A stretch of 64,000 nt of DNA from Chara braunii (GCA_003427395.1 BFEA01000046.1:2823527-2887526), one strand, 5' to 3'; shown: positions 11,664 to 23,430, counted from the first letter of the stretch. Notes: generated from the letters alone by a model not told the origin. Program-made: numbers and translations.

Positions 11664-12388
11664 AGCTAGGCCACCCGAACTTATGAGAACCTGCCTAGCT
11701 CAGCCAGGATATACACATATACAGGGCACAACAACTTTTCTCTTCCTTGGGCACATGATTAGGCCGCCGTAGTCGCCCTGAACTGTTTAAGTATTCAAAT
11801 TATATACAGTTGTCTGCCCTTAGTCTTATAAGGTAGCATATGACTGAACCGATCAACTTAGTTTAAGGTCCAGCCTGCCCCTTCTTACCACAAGTTTATT
11901 CTTAATTAATACTCTCTTCAGTTATGATAAGCTATAGTCAGACCATCCAAACTTATGAAAAAATGTTTGACTAGCCTGTTGATAAGTAATATAATATAAA
12001 ATATAAATAAGTTTTACCTTCTGATTCTAGCATCTGCGTGGCCTCAGACTAGACCTCCCAAACTTATAGGAACCTGTCCGGTCTGTCGTCGAAATCCTCC
12101 CTCGGAATGAAACAAAGAGGGTCAGAGTCATCCAAACTTATGAAAAAATTATCAACCCTCCTTCAGAAACCAAATAAGCATATAGAAAAAACCCCAAAGA
12201 AAAAAAGGGCGACCAAGTCATCCAAACTTATGGAAAAATTCTTGGTTCCAGAAAAGAAAATCACATTCAGCCCTCGCAAGTCAAAGCAATCAGACCACCC
12301 AAACTTATGGGAACCTGCCTGGTCCTTCAGGCAATCGAAAATAAACATAGCACTAGGCCCTCCAAACCTATGGAGACGCTCCCAGCCT
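11664..12388 (+). repeat. Seven-member hairpin series with a shared loop
   Basis: A core close to tcCAAACTTATGrrAA occurs near 11677, 11949, 12060, 12134, 12224, 12301 and 12364. Each core is flanked by complementary arms that differ between copies: AGCTAGGC/GCCTAGCT (11664/11693), TAGTCA/TGACTA (11935/11968), AGACC/GGTCT (12051/12080), GAGGGT/ACCCTC (12117/12155), ACCAAG/CTTGGT (12212/12241), GACCA/TGGTC (12293/12320) and AGGC/GCCT (12355/12385). Spacing between copies is irregular, so this is not a simple tandem array. The open frame 12107-12445 is a by-product of the repeated core. Whether it is RNA or DNA structure, or chance pairing, is open. Confidence 0.55.
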
Positions 12389-12399
12389 TTGGTTGACCC

Positions 12400-15300
12400 A
12401 GTCAAACTCAGACAATATAACCATTCCTCCCATCCTTCCCCCTGATGCAAACCCCTTTTCACAATCTGCTTTCAGACAAACAACAAATCTAAAATTGATA
12501 TTACACATGCCTTCCTTTACTTAAGTCTGGTTTGTGTCCTGAAAGTCAAACTCAAAGTCAATACTAAGATGTACGCAGTTCACTCAGTCAAACATACCAA
12601 GATGTATAGATAGGGGTTACATCTGGGCTTATAGAAGGAGATGGAAGGTTACCTCTCAGTTCTCTGCCTGCCGCCTTCCCCTCAGAACAAGGATCAGACT
12701 TAGAGTAAGAAAGGCAGAAGGAGGGGTTTCAGACTCTCGAAATACAGAAGAGAGACTGACTCAACTCTCAGGAGAAGACCATGTTGCTTTGAATCGTCTG
12801 AGAGCCTCGCAATGATGACCAAACTGTAACAACTTGGTCAAAACTAAAGTCAAACCGTCAAAGTCAACCCTCTGATGACCTCGTAGTTCGCAGCAATAAC
12901 TTCCTTTCTTCACACACAAACCCCTCTGCAGGACTTATGACCCGTATCCACACCTAGATATAACCCTCCCTCTGTTGTGCCTGGTCCCGCCTTGCTTCCA
13001 GACCCCTACTTACCACATCCTCGTTGCTCGATCTCGTGAAGAAACGAGCATGGGGTCACTCTTCCTCTCCTACCATGCCCACCATCTCCTTCACTTCCGG
13101 CACCTGTTTCCATCTGCTCCCACCGAATCCGGCTGTGATCTTCGACCAGACACGGGTATACTCAAAGCGGCCCAAATAAGCCAAGCGCCACAACGACCAG
13201 CACAAGGGAGGAGAGTACCGTGGCTAAGGAAGTGGCATGCTGGTTGGAGTCGGCCACCAGAAGTAGAGCAACGAACAACACCACCATGAAGCCCATCATA
13301 AGGTACGTCGCGCTGTTCTCCGCCATTCAACTTTCTCCGTCCTTCCCCCCGTTGTTGATGTGAACTTCCCGTCCTCCGACAACGCTCTCACGTAGGCCGA
13401 CCCGTTCTGCAACTCCGGCTACTTTGTGGGGGACTTTGAAGGGAAGCAACTACTAGACGGTTCGATTAGTCGCGCCTATACTCAAGTCCGACAAATGATT
13501 TGCGCTGCAGTACTGCTTCTCCGGCTCCGACAACGCTCTCTATGGGACAACACAGAGAGAACACGACAACCTCTCCACTATCACAAAACAGAATTACCGC
13601 CAGGTCCGCAAGGTCGTGGCCCCTTTACTTGATCAGAGCAAGAAGACCACATATCCCGAAGACATCTCTCAATGAAGTTTTTTGCGACCTTTACAAAAAT
13701 TTCACCAATGACCAAGCAAAACGTGGTCCTTCTCGTCAGACTTTATCATCCAAAACCAGCTTACCACGTCATTGAATCAATTAACCACCCTTTATACGAA
13801 GGAGGTCTCACTCAATAGGTATCCCAACCATCCCTTCTCTGTTTAGGATGAACTCTCGCGCGACCTTTTATTAAAACATCTTCCCTCTCTGAAGATGAGT
13901 CTTCCAGTAAGCATAAGATCACCTTCCCACTTGAAGGTGGCTCAACCATAAAACAACTCAAACTGAAACACCAACTTATGGGTCCTTGCCACAACTCAAT
14001 CAATAAACATTCGGCATGGTAAGCACTCGAGTCTCAAAGATTTATAAATCCCTTAGGATTCTCACACTTCAACAAAAACAGACTGCACTCCCTCTGCTTA
14101 TACACGACCCTATCACCCGCCCGTGGGCAAATCGTACGAGTATACCGAAAAGTAGACAGTTCACATCCATTCACATTCACAGAATACATAGCACACAAGA
14201 TGTTTGTCATACTTCTCTCTCACAAAACCAATATACATTAGGACAAAACCACACATGTGAGAGTGATTGTGATCGTCATATATAAGGAGATAGTCTGAGA
14301 TAAAAACTCAACTCAAATATACACTCCGGAATGTAATGTCTCAACTAAAAAACGATCCAGTATGGTCGTGAATTACATATATACACATAGAGTTGAACAA
14401 TCTCAGCTCAAACTGGCACCGATATCACACAAGAATCGAGATCTCCCTAACCAGAGCTAAGACTGAAACAGTCTTAATCAAGGCGTAATCGCATCCCTCA
14501 AATCAGAGGGATCTAAGTGATTCAAGACATATCTAAGATTCTAAGTAACCGAGCAACACAACGAATCACTCATACACAAGTCTCACATACTACATTTATA
14601 GGTTAAAGAGTCTAGCTCACACACGCCGAGGTCTTCTCCTAAGTCTATCATACCTCTCACATATGTACAACCACCTCGACCTAGACAGGAAGTATGTCTC
14701 ATCCTTTATCCTCTCAACGATAGGACCAGTGTATAAACCTTTGTAACAATCTCCTTAAAATCATTCCTTGCTCCATCCACTGGAAACATTCAAGTAACGC
14801 GATTTGCGACAGTCTTAATGTACCCCACATATACAGTCATTTTATTGGGGTTTCTCCCGCCTGCAACTCGAGTTGTCTTACTGGACCATTATTACGAAAC
14901 CCTATTCATATATTGTCAGGTTCCCCAGCTGACCAAAGTATGACATTAAAATCCCACAACCGGTTAGTCTGCTGTGAGAAAAGGTTAACCGACCCCCCAT
15001 TTTTCAGGTCAATTTATAAGAAAACCATAAGGTCATTTCAAGCAAACTCCACACCAATGTATAGAGTGCACTTCTTGCTAACATATTTATAAAAAAAAAA
15101 CACATAAAACAGCAACCCAAAAGTGCATTTTCAGGCAATTTTGACATGAAACACGTCATCCAAATTTCAGGATTTTCAGACCTCCCGAGTCCCAATAGCA
15201 CAGATTCTAATAACCCAAATAATACAAAATTTAGCAGACAGTAATCTTAAACCAAAACAAAAATAGGAAAAAAAAAAAAAAAAAAAAAAAAAAAATCGAC

Positions 15301-15920
15301 CCCCAAACCCTAAATTCAGTTTTGGACTCATTAGTCGGGAGCTGAAAATGAAGGTCCCCGTTAACCATTTGTGTCGCACCCCCACCGCTTCTAGAGCCTG
15401 GTTCGATGTCCCTTCCCGGTCCGAGTGAAGTGGGTTGGTGGACTGGCAGGCTGTCACGCAAGATTTTGATAAATTTTAAGAAAGTTGTATAGAAGTGCAT
15501 TCACAAGCAACCTTTGTCACACAGTCGAGTAGTCAGGGTTATCCCTTTTGCCAACGGCGACACGACTTAGAGTGAGGCGTTCAGTTTTATCGCCTTCACC
15601 TGACCCCGTATAAAGGTTAGATTCATGGTCACTGGAGTCCCTATTATCCAGGAGTCCTTTAAGTAGGCTTGAGTGTAACCTGTTATGGTAAGGAGTGATA
15701 AATAACGTATTACCTCATGCATAAAACATTCCATACATTACAGGATATGCATCATAAAATAAATGACACTGAGAGGACGAAAAGACTAGAAACCAGACTC
15801 TTCAAGAGCATGATCAAAGACACGAGACTGAAGAGTAGTACACAGGGAATGCAGGGAGCAACCATTGGAGGAATGCCGTCACTAATAAATCATAATAATG
15901 TCATGATACGAGAAGGAGAG
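12400..15920. other. Long non-coding stretch, poly-A run at 15269-15295
   Basis: No gene is supported. Small ORFs at 12975-13289, 13426-13775 and 14016-14285 lack motifs and overlap reverse-strand ORFs. A 27-bp poly-A run at 15269-15295 is followed by ccaaaccctaaa, a telo-box-like word. The poly-A may mark an old retroposon 3' end in plus orientation, but its body was not recognised. Confidence 0.4.
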
Positions 15921-15924
15921 AGTC

Positions 15925-16993
15925 TCAATCAATAATGATAAGTGGTACCCCCTTGTGAGTGGGCTCGACTGTCTGAGGCTCCATGTTTGGCACACGCGGA
16001 TCCTCCTTGTAATTAGGAACCCTGGTTGCTATCGACTCTTGGATCATGTAGCTGATATCCATAGGTGTTGCAGGATCGATCTTGCTGATGTATGTCATGC
16101 ACCTAGCCATCTCCTCGTCTGCAACACTCCTGAGATAAAGTTCCTCTGCAAGGGTAATCTCACCTGTAGCTCCAATACATATCTCAATCCGTCCCTTCCG
16201 GTTTATGTAGACATACGAAACCTCAAGGAAACGATCTCCATAATTAGGCTTTCGATAAACCTGCATAGCAAAATCGGTCCCAACCAAATGGGTGTAGCCA
16301 TCACCAAGGTATGGGACAGGGTCTTCCCCTCTAGGAGGTCCAATAATCGTCTCGGCCCTCGGTTCGGCAGACATATAGAAATCAATCACCCTGGGGCAAG
16401 TATCATGCAAGAAGATACGCAATCCTCCTCAATGTCGCCTTCCGCCATCGCTGTCTACCAGTCTCCAGTGCTCAGCTAATACCAACAAACTCAGTCTCCC
16501 AGTCGAAGTAATCGCCAAGATCAACGTCGCTCACACTACAGGGGTGTTGGTCAGACTCGTCTGTCTCTGATCTCTGCACGCAAGTAGTGATTGGAATCCC
16601 AGATCTGGTTATCTCTCTCCTGACTCGCTCATCCTTCTGTCTCTTCCCCTTGCTGAGTGCCTCGCTGAGGGGTTTAGGATTGCACCCATTGAAGTTGAAG
16701 AGTACACCCCCGGGCGCTGATGGTACGCGAGGGAACACCACATGCAGCCAATTGTCCCTCCAATAGCTCTTCCTGCGGAATATGTAGTCTGCAATCCTGT
16801 CATAAGTGGTGCCCTTCACTCCATCTTTCCCTGCCCCTTGTACAAAATAGGTAATCACCAGCGTGTGTTGTGAGGTTGGGGACTCATTGGCCTTGATGAC
16901 GAAGCTAGGATGCCCCACATGTCGGTGAGAGAACTTCTCAACTAGTTTGCCCCAGGTAGGGGCTGTCTCAGGAAGACGGGCCAGCTTGAACAA
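15925..16993 (-). pseudogene. Unrecognised protein gene in two frames
   Basis: Two long adjacent minus-strand frames have protein-like composition: 16993-16472 (about 170 residues, with TWGKLVEKFSHRHVGHPSF and DYIFRRKSYWRDNWLHVVF) and 16422-15925 (about 165 residues, with GDRFLEVSYVYINRKGRIEI and EELYLRSVADEEMARCMTYI). They are separated by about 50 bp with a TGA. An ATG at 16448 starts MAEGDIEED in the third frame and would join the second part after one frameshift. The first part has no ATG (upstream stop, then TTG), so an upstream exon or truncation is likely. I do not recognise a family. It may be a host gene or a retroelement ORF. Confidence 0.4.
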
Positions 16994-17099
16994 TAGTTAC
17001 ACGCCTGCAAGGGTTGATGCTCCCTCCAATGTTTGGGCCAAACCAAATGGAGGTCGGCAACTCAATGTAATTGGCTACCTGAGTCGGCTCATCTGAACA

Positions 17100-17440
17100 A
17101 TAACAACCTCAAGGAATGGGATCGCCTGAAGGGACCTGGCTGAACGACAAACAATCTCAAGGAATGGGCCCGTTTGAAGGGGCCCGACTGAAAGGCAGCA
17201 ATCTCAAGGAATGGGCCCACCTGAAGGGGCCTGGCTAAAAGGCAGCAATCTCAAGGAATGGGCCCACCTGAAGGGGCTTGGCCGAACTGCAACTTAGAGA
17301 AAAAGGCCTGCCTGAATGGGCCCGACCGAATAGACAACTCAGAAGAAAGGGGACCGCTTGAATGGGCCCGACTGAACAGCAACTCTGAAGAAAGGGCCCG
17401 CCCGAATGGGCACGGCTGAACAGCAACTCAGGAGAACTGA
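17100..17440. repeat. ~47-bp minisatellite, about 7 units
   Basis: The word ctcaaggaatggg recurs at 17108, 17156, 17203 and 17250, and later units diverge to ctcagaagaaagggg. Each unit has gaatgggcccg followed by a cgactga or cggctga variant. The minus-strand frame 17447-17235 is a translation of the array, not a gene. Confidence 0.8.
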
Positions 17441-17689
17441 TCAGCAAAACATCTCATGCACAGGGACCAATCATAAATTCTGAATGTACTGGGCTGGACT
17501 GTGCCAAGTCGTCCGTGCAAGAACTAACTGCAACACGCCCCGTGCAGGAAAAATATCATCTGCACGGAGTTGTGCTAGCGCAGCAACTGATCAGCAAGGA
17601 AACAAAATCAACGGGATTAGGATACCAAATCATTCCATCAGCGGATCTCAAGAGTCCATCCAAGGAGCGCTCAATCCAACTTGATCATA

Positions 17690-18520
17690 CTAGCAGGGCG
17701 CTCGCTTTAGGGTTATCATCTCAACAGGGTGCGCACTCTAAAGGCAATACCGAGCATGGGAGCGGATGGGCGCACTCAAGCAGCGATGTCGATCTTGGGC
17801 GCACATGGGCGCGCACTCAAATGGCAATACTGAGCTTGGGAGCGCATGGGCGCACTCAAGCAACGATGTCAAGCTTGGGCGCACATGGGCGTGCACTCAA
17901 ATGGCAATACTAAGTTTGGGCGCGTATGGGCGCGCACTCAAATAATCATACATAGCATGGGCGCGCACTCAAATATCAATGCCGAGTCTAGGCGTATCTG
18001 GGCGCACACTCAGATAGTAATATCGAGCATGGGCACGCATGGGCGCGCACTCAAATAACAATATGAACCATGGGCGCGCAATCAAATAGTGATACTAGGC
18101 ATGGGCGCACATGAGCGCATACTCAAATAACAATATGAAGCCTGGGCGCGCACTCAAATATTAGTATCAAGCTTGGGCGCGCATGGGCGCGCACTCAAAT
18201 ATCAGTATCAAGCNNNNNNNNNNNNNNNNNNNNNNNNNNNNNNNNNNNNNNNNNNNNNNNNNNNNNNNNNNNNNNNNNNNNNNNNNNNNNNNNNNNNNNN
18301 NNNNNNNNNNNNNNNNNNNNNNNNNNNNNNNNNNNNNNNNNNNNNNNNNNNNNNNNNNNNNNNNNNNNNNNNNNNNNNNNNNGCACTCAAATATCAGTAT
18401 CAAGCTTGGGCGCGTATGGGCCCGCACTCAAATATGAGTATCAAGCTTGGGCGCGCATGGGCGCGCACTCAAATATCGGTATCAAGCTTGGGCGTGCATG
18501 GGCGCGCACTTAAATATGCA
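17690..18520. repeat. ~41-bp GC-palindrome minisatellite interrupted by an assembly gap
   Basis: The unit contains gggcgcgcatgggcgcgcac followed by tcaaatatcagtatcaagctt. The first block is itself a near-palindrome around atgg. Units are homogeneous near the gap and diverged at the left edge, the usual pattern for an array that expands from its middle. The gap 18214-18382 (169 N) lies inside it, so the true length is unknown. Confidence 0.85.
18214..18382. other. Assembly gap
   Basis: 169 N within the 41-bp array. The nominal length may not be real. Confidence 0.99.
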
Positions 18521-18667
18521 CAATTCAATAGAACAAATCTCACAGCTCGAGGTTAATGAATGTAACAATCGGTCTTCACTTAGGACCAAAACACTGTTGC
18601 CTACAGTATGTGTAATCCGCCAAGTTGAAGTTGGTCAACAAAATAAATTGAATCTTATTGTGTGTAG

Positions 18668-18925
18668 CTATTGAAGTACCGGCTCAAAATCGGGGAGTTG
18701 CCGAGTCCACAGTTGAATGGATACTGGAGTTCAGACTCAAAATCGGCTATTTGTCAGGTTCAAAGTTGAACTGGAAACTGGAGTTCAGACTCAAAATCAG
18801 TTAGTTGTTAGGTCCACAGTTGAAATGGACACTGGAGTTCAGACTCAAAATCGACTTTGTTAGGTCCACAACGGAAATGGACACTGGAGTTCAGACTCAA
18901 AATCTACAGTTGAAATGGACACGAT
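18668..18925. repeat. ~54-bp minisatellite, about 4-5 units
   Basis: ggagttcagactcaaaatc recurs at 18726, 18780, 18835 and 18886, with ggtccacagttgaaatgga between. It is a separate family from the flanking 41-bp arrays. Confidence 0.8.
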
Positions 18926-19309
18926 CGCACCGAGTTTTACAAATCGAGTGTGCAGTGTCGTACTTAATCTCAAGTGTGCACAATCACACCTACTTAAAAT
19001 GTTGGGTTTACAAGATGGATGCTCGACATCACATTTTACTTGAGGTCTTTAAAGTCGAGTTCCACTAACCGAATGCGAAGTGACGCACTTAAGTTCAGGT
19101 GCGCACAGTCGCGATTTCTCAAGATCTTCAATGCAGAGCATACAGGTTGATTGTGCAGAGCCGCACCTATAAGGGATCGTTAAAGTCGTGATTTGCAGAC
19201 TGGATGCGCAGTGTCGCACTTAAGTTTAAGTGCGCATAGTCGCATTGTATCCTGCTTGAGCGCCCCTTGGCATGCTTAATCACTATACTCAGTCTGAGAC
19301 TCTAAGTGC

Positions 19310-19440
19310 CTTTTGGCGCAGCGAATCAACATACTCGGTTCGAGTGTCTCTTGGCACAACAAATCGACATACTCAATTCGGGTGCCTCTTGGCTCAGAGA
19401 ATCAACATACTCAGTTTGAGTGCCTATTGGCACACTGGCT
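19310..19440. repeat. 38-bp minisatellite, 3-4 units
   Basis: atactc words at 19331, 19369 and 19407 mark a 38-bp period (aatcaacatactcggttcga type). Confidence 0.75.
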
Positions 19441-19539
19441 CATAACCATCATAGCAATGTTCAGAGTTCAGGTGCGTATTGGCGCACTGTTCAAACCCGG
19501 TCCTCGGATAAAGTGCGTGTGGGTGCACAGTTCAGAGTC

Positions 19540-20055
19540 AGCCCTCAGTTTCAGTTCAATACCAACTTTCAGATACCGTGCTCGTGAGCACACGACCGTC
19601 AGATATGGTGCGTGTCAGTGCACAACTCAAGATCAGTCCCCAGTTTTCAGGAAACAACACTCAAATATAGTGCGCATGATTCAGAATCAGCCCTTAGATA
19701 CGGTGCGCGTGGGCGCACAGTTCAGAAGCAACCCTCAGATACGATGCGCGTGGGCGCACAGTTTAGAAGCAGCCCTCAGATATGGTGCGCGTGGGCACAC
19801 AGTTCAGAAACAACCCTCAGATATGGTGCGCGTGGGCGCACAGTTCAGAAACAACCCTCAGATATGGTGCGAGTGGGAGCACAATTCAAAAACAACCCTC
19901 ATATATGGTGCGCGTAGGCGCACAGTTCATAAACAACCCTCAGATATGTGGCGTGTGGGCGCACAGTTCAGAAAGAACCCTCAAATATGGTGCGCGTGGG
20001 TGCACGGTTCAGAAACAACCCTCAGATATGTGGCGCATAGTTCCAAAATCGGCAA
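19540..20055. repeat. 41-bp minisatellite with a GTGCGC/GCGCAC palindrome
   Basis: The unit is close to ggtgcgcgtgggcgcacagt followed by tcagaaacaaccctcagata. The start positions 19801, 19842 and 19883 give an exact 41-bp period. GTGCGC and GCGCAC form an inverted repeat around gtgg. Because 41 is not a multiple of 3, the long open frame 19313-20146 cycles through three peptides and is a by-product, not a gene. Confidence 0.85.
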
Positions 20056-20234
20056 AGTCAACAATCATTGCACAGCCGAATCAGGGGTCTATGGGTTCTG
20101 GCAGCTGCAGCGGAGGGCAAGCACGGGGTGCTCTCCCATTCACTAGAAACGCGCAGATGGGCTTGATGGCTCACTAAGACACGCGGACGCCCGTGCCAGT
20201 CGACGAATCAAAGGTGCATGAACATGACCTATGA

Positions 20235-20345
20235 GAGGTGAGTGAACGGGAAGGAGGAGGAGGAAAGGAAGGAGGCAATGGGGAAAGAGAGAGTGAGGGA
20301 GAAGAGGAGGAAGAGAGAAAGGGAAAGTGAGGGGCAGAAAAGGAG
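20235..20345 (+). repeat. Polypurine tract
   Basis: About 110 bp of almost pure A/G on the plus strand (ggaggaggaggaaaggaagg type). It is followed within 50 bp by a pyrimidine-rich stretch. Confidence 0.8.
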
Positions 20346-20687
20346 AGCGGCTACATGCGACAGGGGACCAGGTGAACTCCCTAGACACCTTTCCCTGCCA
20401 GCCTTGCCCCTCCCTTTCCTTACCTCTGCCTTTGCTCGCCTCAGTTTGACTCCCTCTTGCCCGTAGCTCCAACTTCTCTCCACCAGCACTTCTCATGCTC
20501 TCGTTGGCACGCCGCTGCTCCTTAGCTCATACAATACTCCCAAGCTGTGTGTGTCTCTTGCCGTTCTGCCAGCGTTTCAGGATTCCGGCAAATGAGGGTT
20601 TCTCTCTCTTTTTTAGTGACACAGGCTCTCCTTTACAGTGGAGAGGCTAGGTGATCGGTGATGAGTGCAACAATCCCAAGGTCGGCG

Positions 20688-21220
20688 CCGGGGCTAAAAA
20701 TAGCCCTGGTATGAGCTAAATTTAGCACCCGTTCCGATCTTAGGATATGAACAGCCAGTCCTAGGTAGTCGAACAGTCAGTCCAACGCTAAAAATAGTGT
20801 GGGACTGTGCTAATTTTAGCACGGGACTGGTGCAGGCACAGTCCCAGGTAGACGAACAGTCAGCCCCACGCTAAAAATAGTGTGGGACTATGCTAATTTT
20901 AGCAAGGGACTGGTGCAGGCCCAGTCCCCGGTAGACGAACAGTCAGTCCCACGCTAAAAATAGTGTGGGACTGTGATAATTTTAACACGGGACTGTTGCA
21001 GGCCCAGTCCCCGGTAGACTAATAGTCAGTCCCATGCTAAAAATAGTGTGGGACTGTGTTAATTTTAGCACGGGACAGGTGCAGGCCTAGTCCCCGGTAG
21101 ACGAATAGTCAGTCCCACGCTAAAAATAACGTGGGACTGTGCTAATTTTCGCACGGGACTGCTGCAGGCCCGACTTTGGGAAACGAACAATCAGTCCCGT
21201 GCCTAAAATAGCACATGACC
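20688..21220. repeat. 83-bp tandem array built from three palindromes per unit
   Basis: Unit starts at 20778, 20861, 20944, 21027 and 21110 are exactly 83 bp apart; degenerate units flank them (20688 and 21192). Each unit holds (a) arms CAGTCCCACGC and GTGTGGGACTG around taaaaata, (b) GTGCTAATTTTAGCAC, and (c) arms GGGACTG and CAGTCCC around gtgcaggcc. Substitutions are few, so the array is young. No coding frame. Confidence 0.9.
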
Positions 21221-21829
21221 CCGTCTTAATTATTACTATGGCCAGGTTATTCATTTACGTGACCGTTTTGGGGCTATTCCTCTTCCGACCGAGTTATGCG
21301 GCCACGTCACTCCGGTCCGAACCGGTCAAACTGGATTATCTCACTAATCCTCGGTCTGTTTCAAGTGTCGTTTGGGCCGGGCCCTAGTAATTAGCCCCCT
21401 TGCGGTTGCGACGGTCTAGTCCAACGGGGACGATCAGGCCTCCGGAGGACCGTACCACCGTGCCCCCTTTTTGTGACTTAGACCCAGGGGGATTTCAACC
21501 GATGCGCTAGAGCCTAACTGACTGCGGTCGTGGACAATTCCACGGCGCGGATTTGACGTGGTGTGGAGGTTGACCAAAACGAGTCAACTTCCGCTGCCTC
21601 GTCACATTGTCTTCCGACAACCATACCAAACCCCATTCCTGGCGTCCTCGTCAGGTTTTCTACCATAAAATTCTAGTGGCTTGCTCATTCCCATCATTCG
21701 CACTCAATCTTGCACCGTCAAATGTGCAGCGTTATTACGCTCCAGCTACTACCGCTGCTTTCTCGCGCTCGACTTGCTTGCGCTTTTGTCGCACTAGTGT
21801 TTACCATCGCTCATCTGCCCGCTTTCGCC

Positions 21830-22336
21830 ATGTCGCCGAAGACGCGTGGCTCGGGTGTTGGACGAGGGAGAGGAGGTTGTCAAGAAAATACGCCCGATCG
21901 GCCAATTGATCTAACGCGTGAGAGGGAGAGGTCCGAGGAGGAAGAGGAAGAGGAGAGATGGGAAGGGATGAGGTTGTGCCATCGCCCAGTGGACTGGCGA
22001 GAGCGCATGCCATCGCCCGGGAAGATGGCTTATTATGCGTATAAATACGTGCAGCACTACGGTGCCCCACCGCCGCGCTTCGAACCTCCTCAACGATCAT
22101 ATCTACCGCCATACCCTCCTTCCTCTTCTGTTGAGCGACATCCTCGCCAACTCGCCATCCTACCACAGCTGCCTCGCTCTGCGCCACCATCGTCGCCACG
22201 TGTACCGGATCCACCTGTCGTTCATCAAGCTGCGTCACCCGACCATCGCTTGTGCATCACACTTGCGCTATTCTTCATATGCCAGCTTGAGCTATGCGGC
22301 CTCGTATGCCATTTGATATATATAGGTATTATATAA
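21830..22336 (+). CDS. Hypothetical Arg/Gly-, acidic- and Pro-rich protein
   Basis: The ATG at 21830 lies in a good context (tcgccATGtc) and opens a 168-residue frame. The frame begins MSPKTRGSGVGRGRGG, then has an acidic run (SEEEEEEERWEG), a segment with DWRERMPSPGKMAYYAYKYV, and a proline/serine-rich part (PPYPPSSSVERHP). It ends in a hydrophobic stretch (LCITLALFFICQLELC) that may be read-through of non-coding DNA. The frame is also open upstream to 21710. I recognise no family. Composition bias could reflect a real disordered protein or chance in GC-rich DNA, so confidence is low. Confidence 0.3.
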   Translation: MSPKTRGSGVGRGRGGCQENTPDRPIDLTRERERSEEEEEEERWEGMRLCHRPVDWRERMPSPGKMAYYAYKYVQHYGAPPPRFEPPQRSYLPPYPPSSSVERHPRQLAILPQLPRSAPPSSPRVPDPPVVHQAASPDHRLCITLALFFICQLELCGLVCHLIYIGII

Positions 22337-22802
22337 AAATATATCCCCTTGTCATGAGGGTGCTCGCCTGCTAGGGCTCGAGTGGTCACTCATTAAGGCA
22401 TGGGTCTCTGGTCCATGCCACTATCAAAATCAAAGAAGGATTAGTCTCATCAGCTCTGTGTGGTGTGGCCACCTCACGCAAACGACATCTCATCACAGAC
22501 AATTACCAATCTTGTTCCCTTGCATGATTTAATCAGTCTTGATCTTAGGCCAAACCCCTCATTAGGTTTGGGCTCATGCATCATCATAATCGATCCCAAT
22601 CTTCGACCAAATCCTATCGTTAGGTCTAGTATATCAGTCCAAGTTTTCAGTCTCGGCCTGCACATCTCATTATCATCGGATCACTCCATTTCATCCACAC
22701 AGTCCATTAGTACAACATAATCCTCATCAATATCTCAGCCATGGGCGGATATGGGACCAATCATCGAATCCAGGATCATCCAGGTCATCTAGACCTATGT
22801 GA

Positions 22803-23229
22803 CACCCGCGGCCTAGGCCGAGGGTATTTCGGCCACTGCGGCCGAGAATCTCGGTCGTGGCCGCGGCCTGGTTTTTCATAATTTTTTTTTACCCTTAAAA
22901 ATACGTAAAAAAAACAAAAAAAAAATATAGGGGTGTAGGGCTTGAAAAACCGTACAATCCTACGTTTTTTTATTTCGGAATCCGACTTCGTTTAAGATTT
23001 TTTAAAAATAAAAAACGAAATTCGATTTAAACAAAATATTTAAAAATAAATTAAAAAAAGCAACATTTTTTTTTGGTATTTTTTTTCACGAGGGATATGG
23101 TCCCTGAGTTGTGCTGTATTTTTTTTTTTAAATGATTTTCGTTTTCTTGTTTGGAAACTAGGTGTTTAAAAAAAATGAAGATGCAAAATTTAAAACAAAT
23201 CAACAAAAAAAACGGGTTAGGCTGGGGTT

Positions 23230-23320
<91 letters not shown>

Positions 23321-23321
23321 N

Positions 23322-23367
<46 letters not shown>

Positions 23368-23368
23368 G

Positions 23369-23399
<31 letters not shown>

Positions 23400-23430
23400 T
23401 CAAATCAATCAATCAATCAACCAAACCATC
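22803..23430. mobile_element. Composite element, palindromic GC-rich end and AT-rich interior, copy A
   Basis: Starts at acacccgcggcctaggccga, a near-palindrome, followed by repeated ggccg/cggcc words to about 22875. A poly-A/T-rich interior follows, with ggaatccgacttcgttta and gagggatatggtccctgagt. It then runs into (TG)n 23230-23279, (GA)n 23280-23364 (one N at 23321) and (TCAA)n to about 23420. The same order, inverted, occurs at 39050-39533, including the interior words. The right end of this copy is not resolved. Confidence 0.7.

Noticed and set aside
12107-12445. 112-codon ORF with repeated HPNLWEPAW-like peptides
   Set aside because: The peptides arise from the repeated CCAAACTTATG core, whose copies are irregularly spaced and in different frames. 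It is not coding conservation.
19313-20146. 277-codon ORF with repeated peptides
   Set aside because: The 41-bp repeat is not a multiple of three, so the frame just cycles through three translations of a minisatellite. No start context or non-repeat domain supports a protein.
21460-21545. tRNA-like sequence on the minus strand (ggttgaaatccc)
   Set aside because: A B-box-like word is present, but no A box at the right distance and no cloverleaf.
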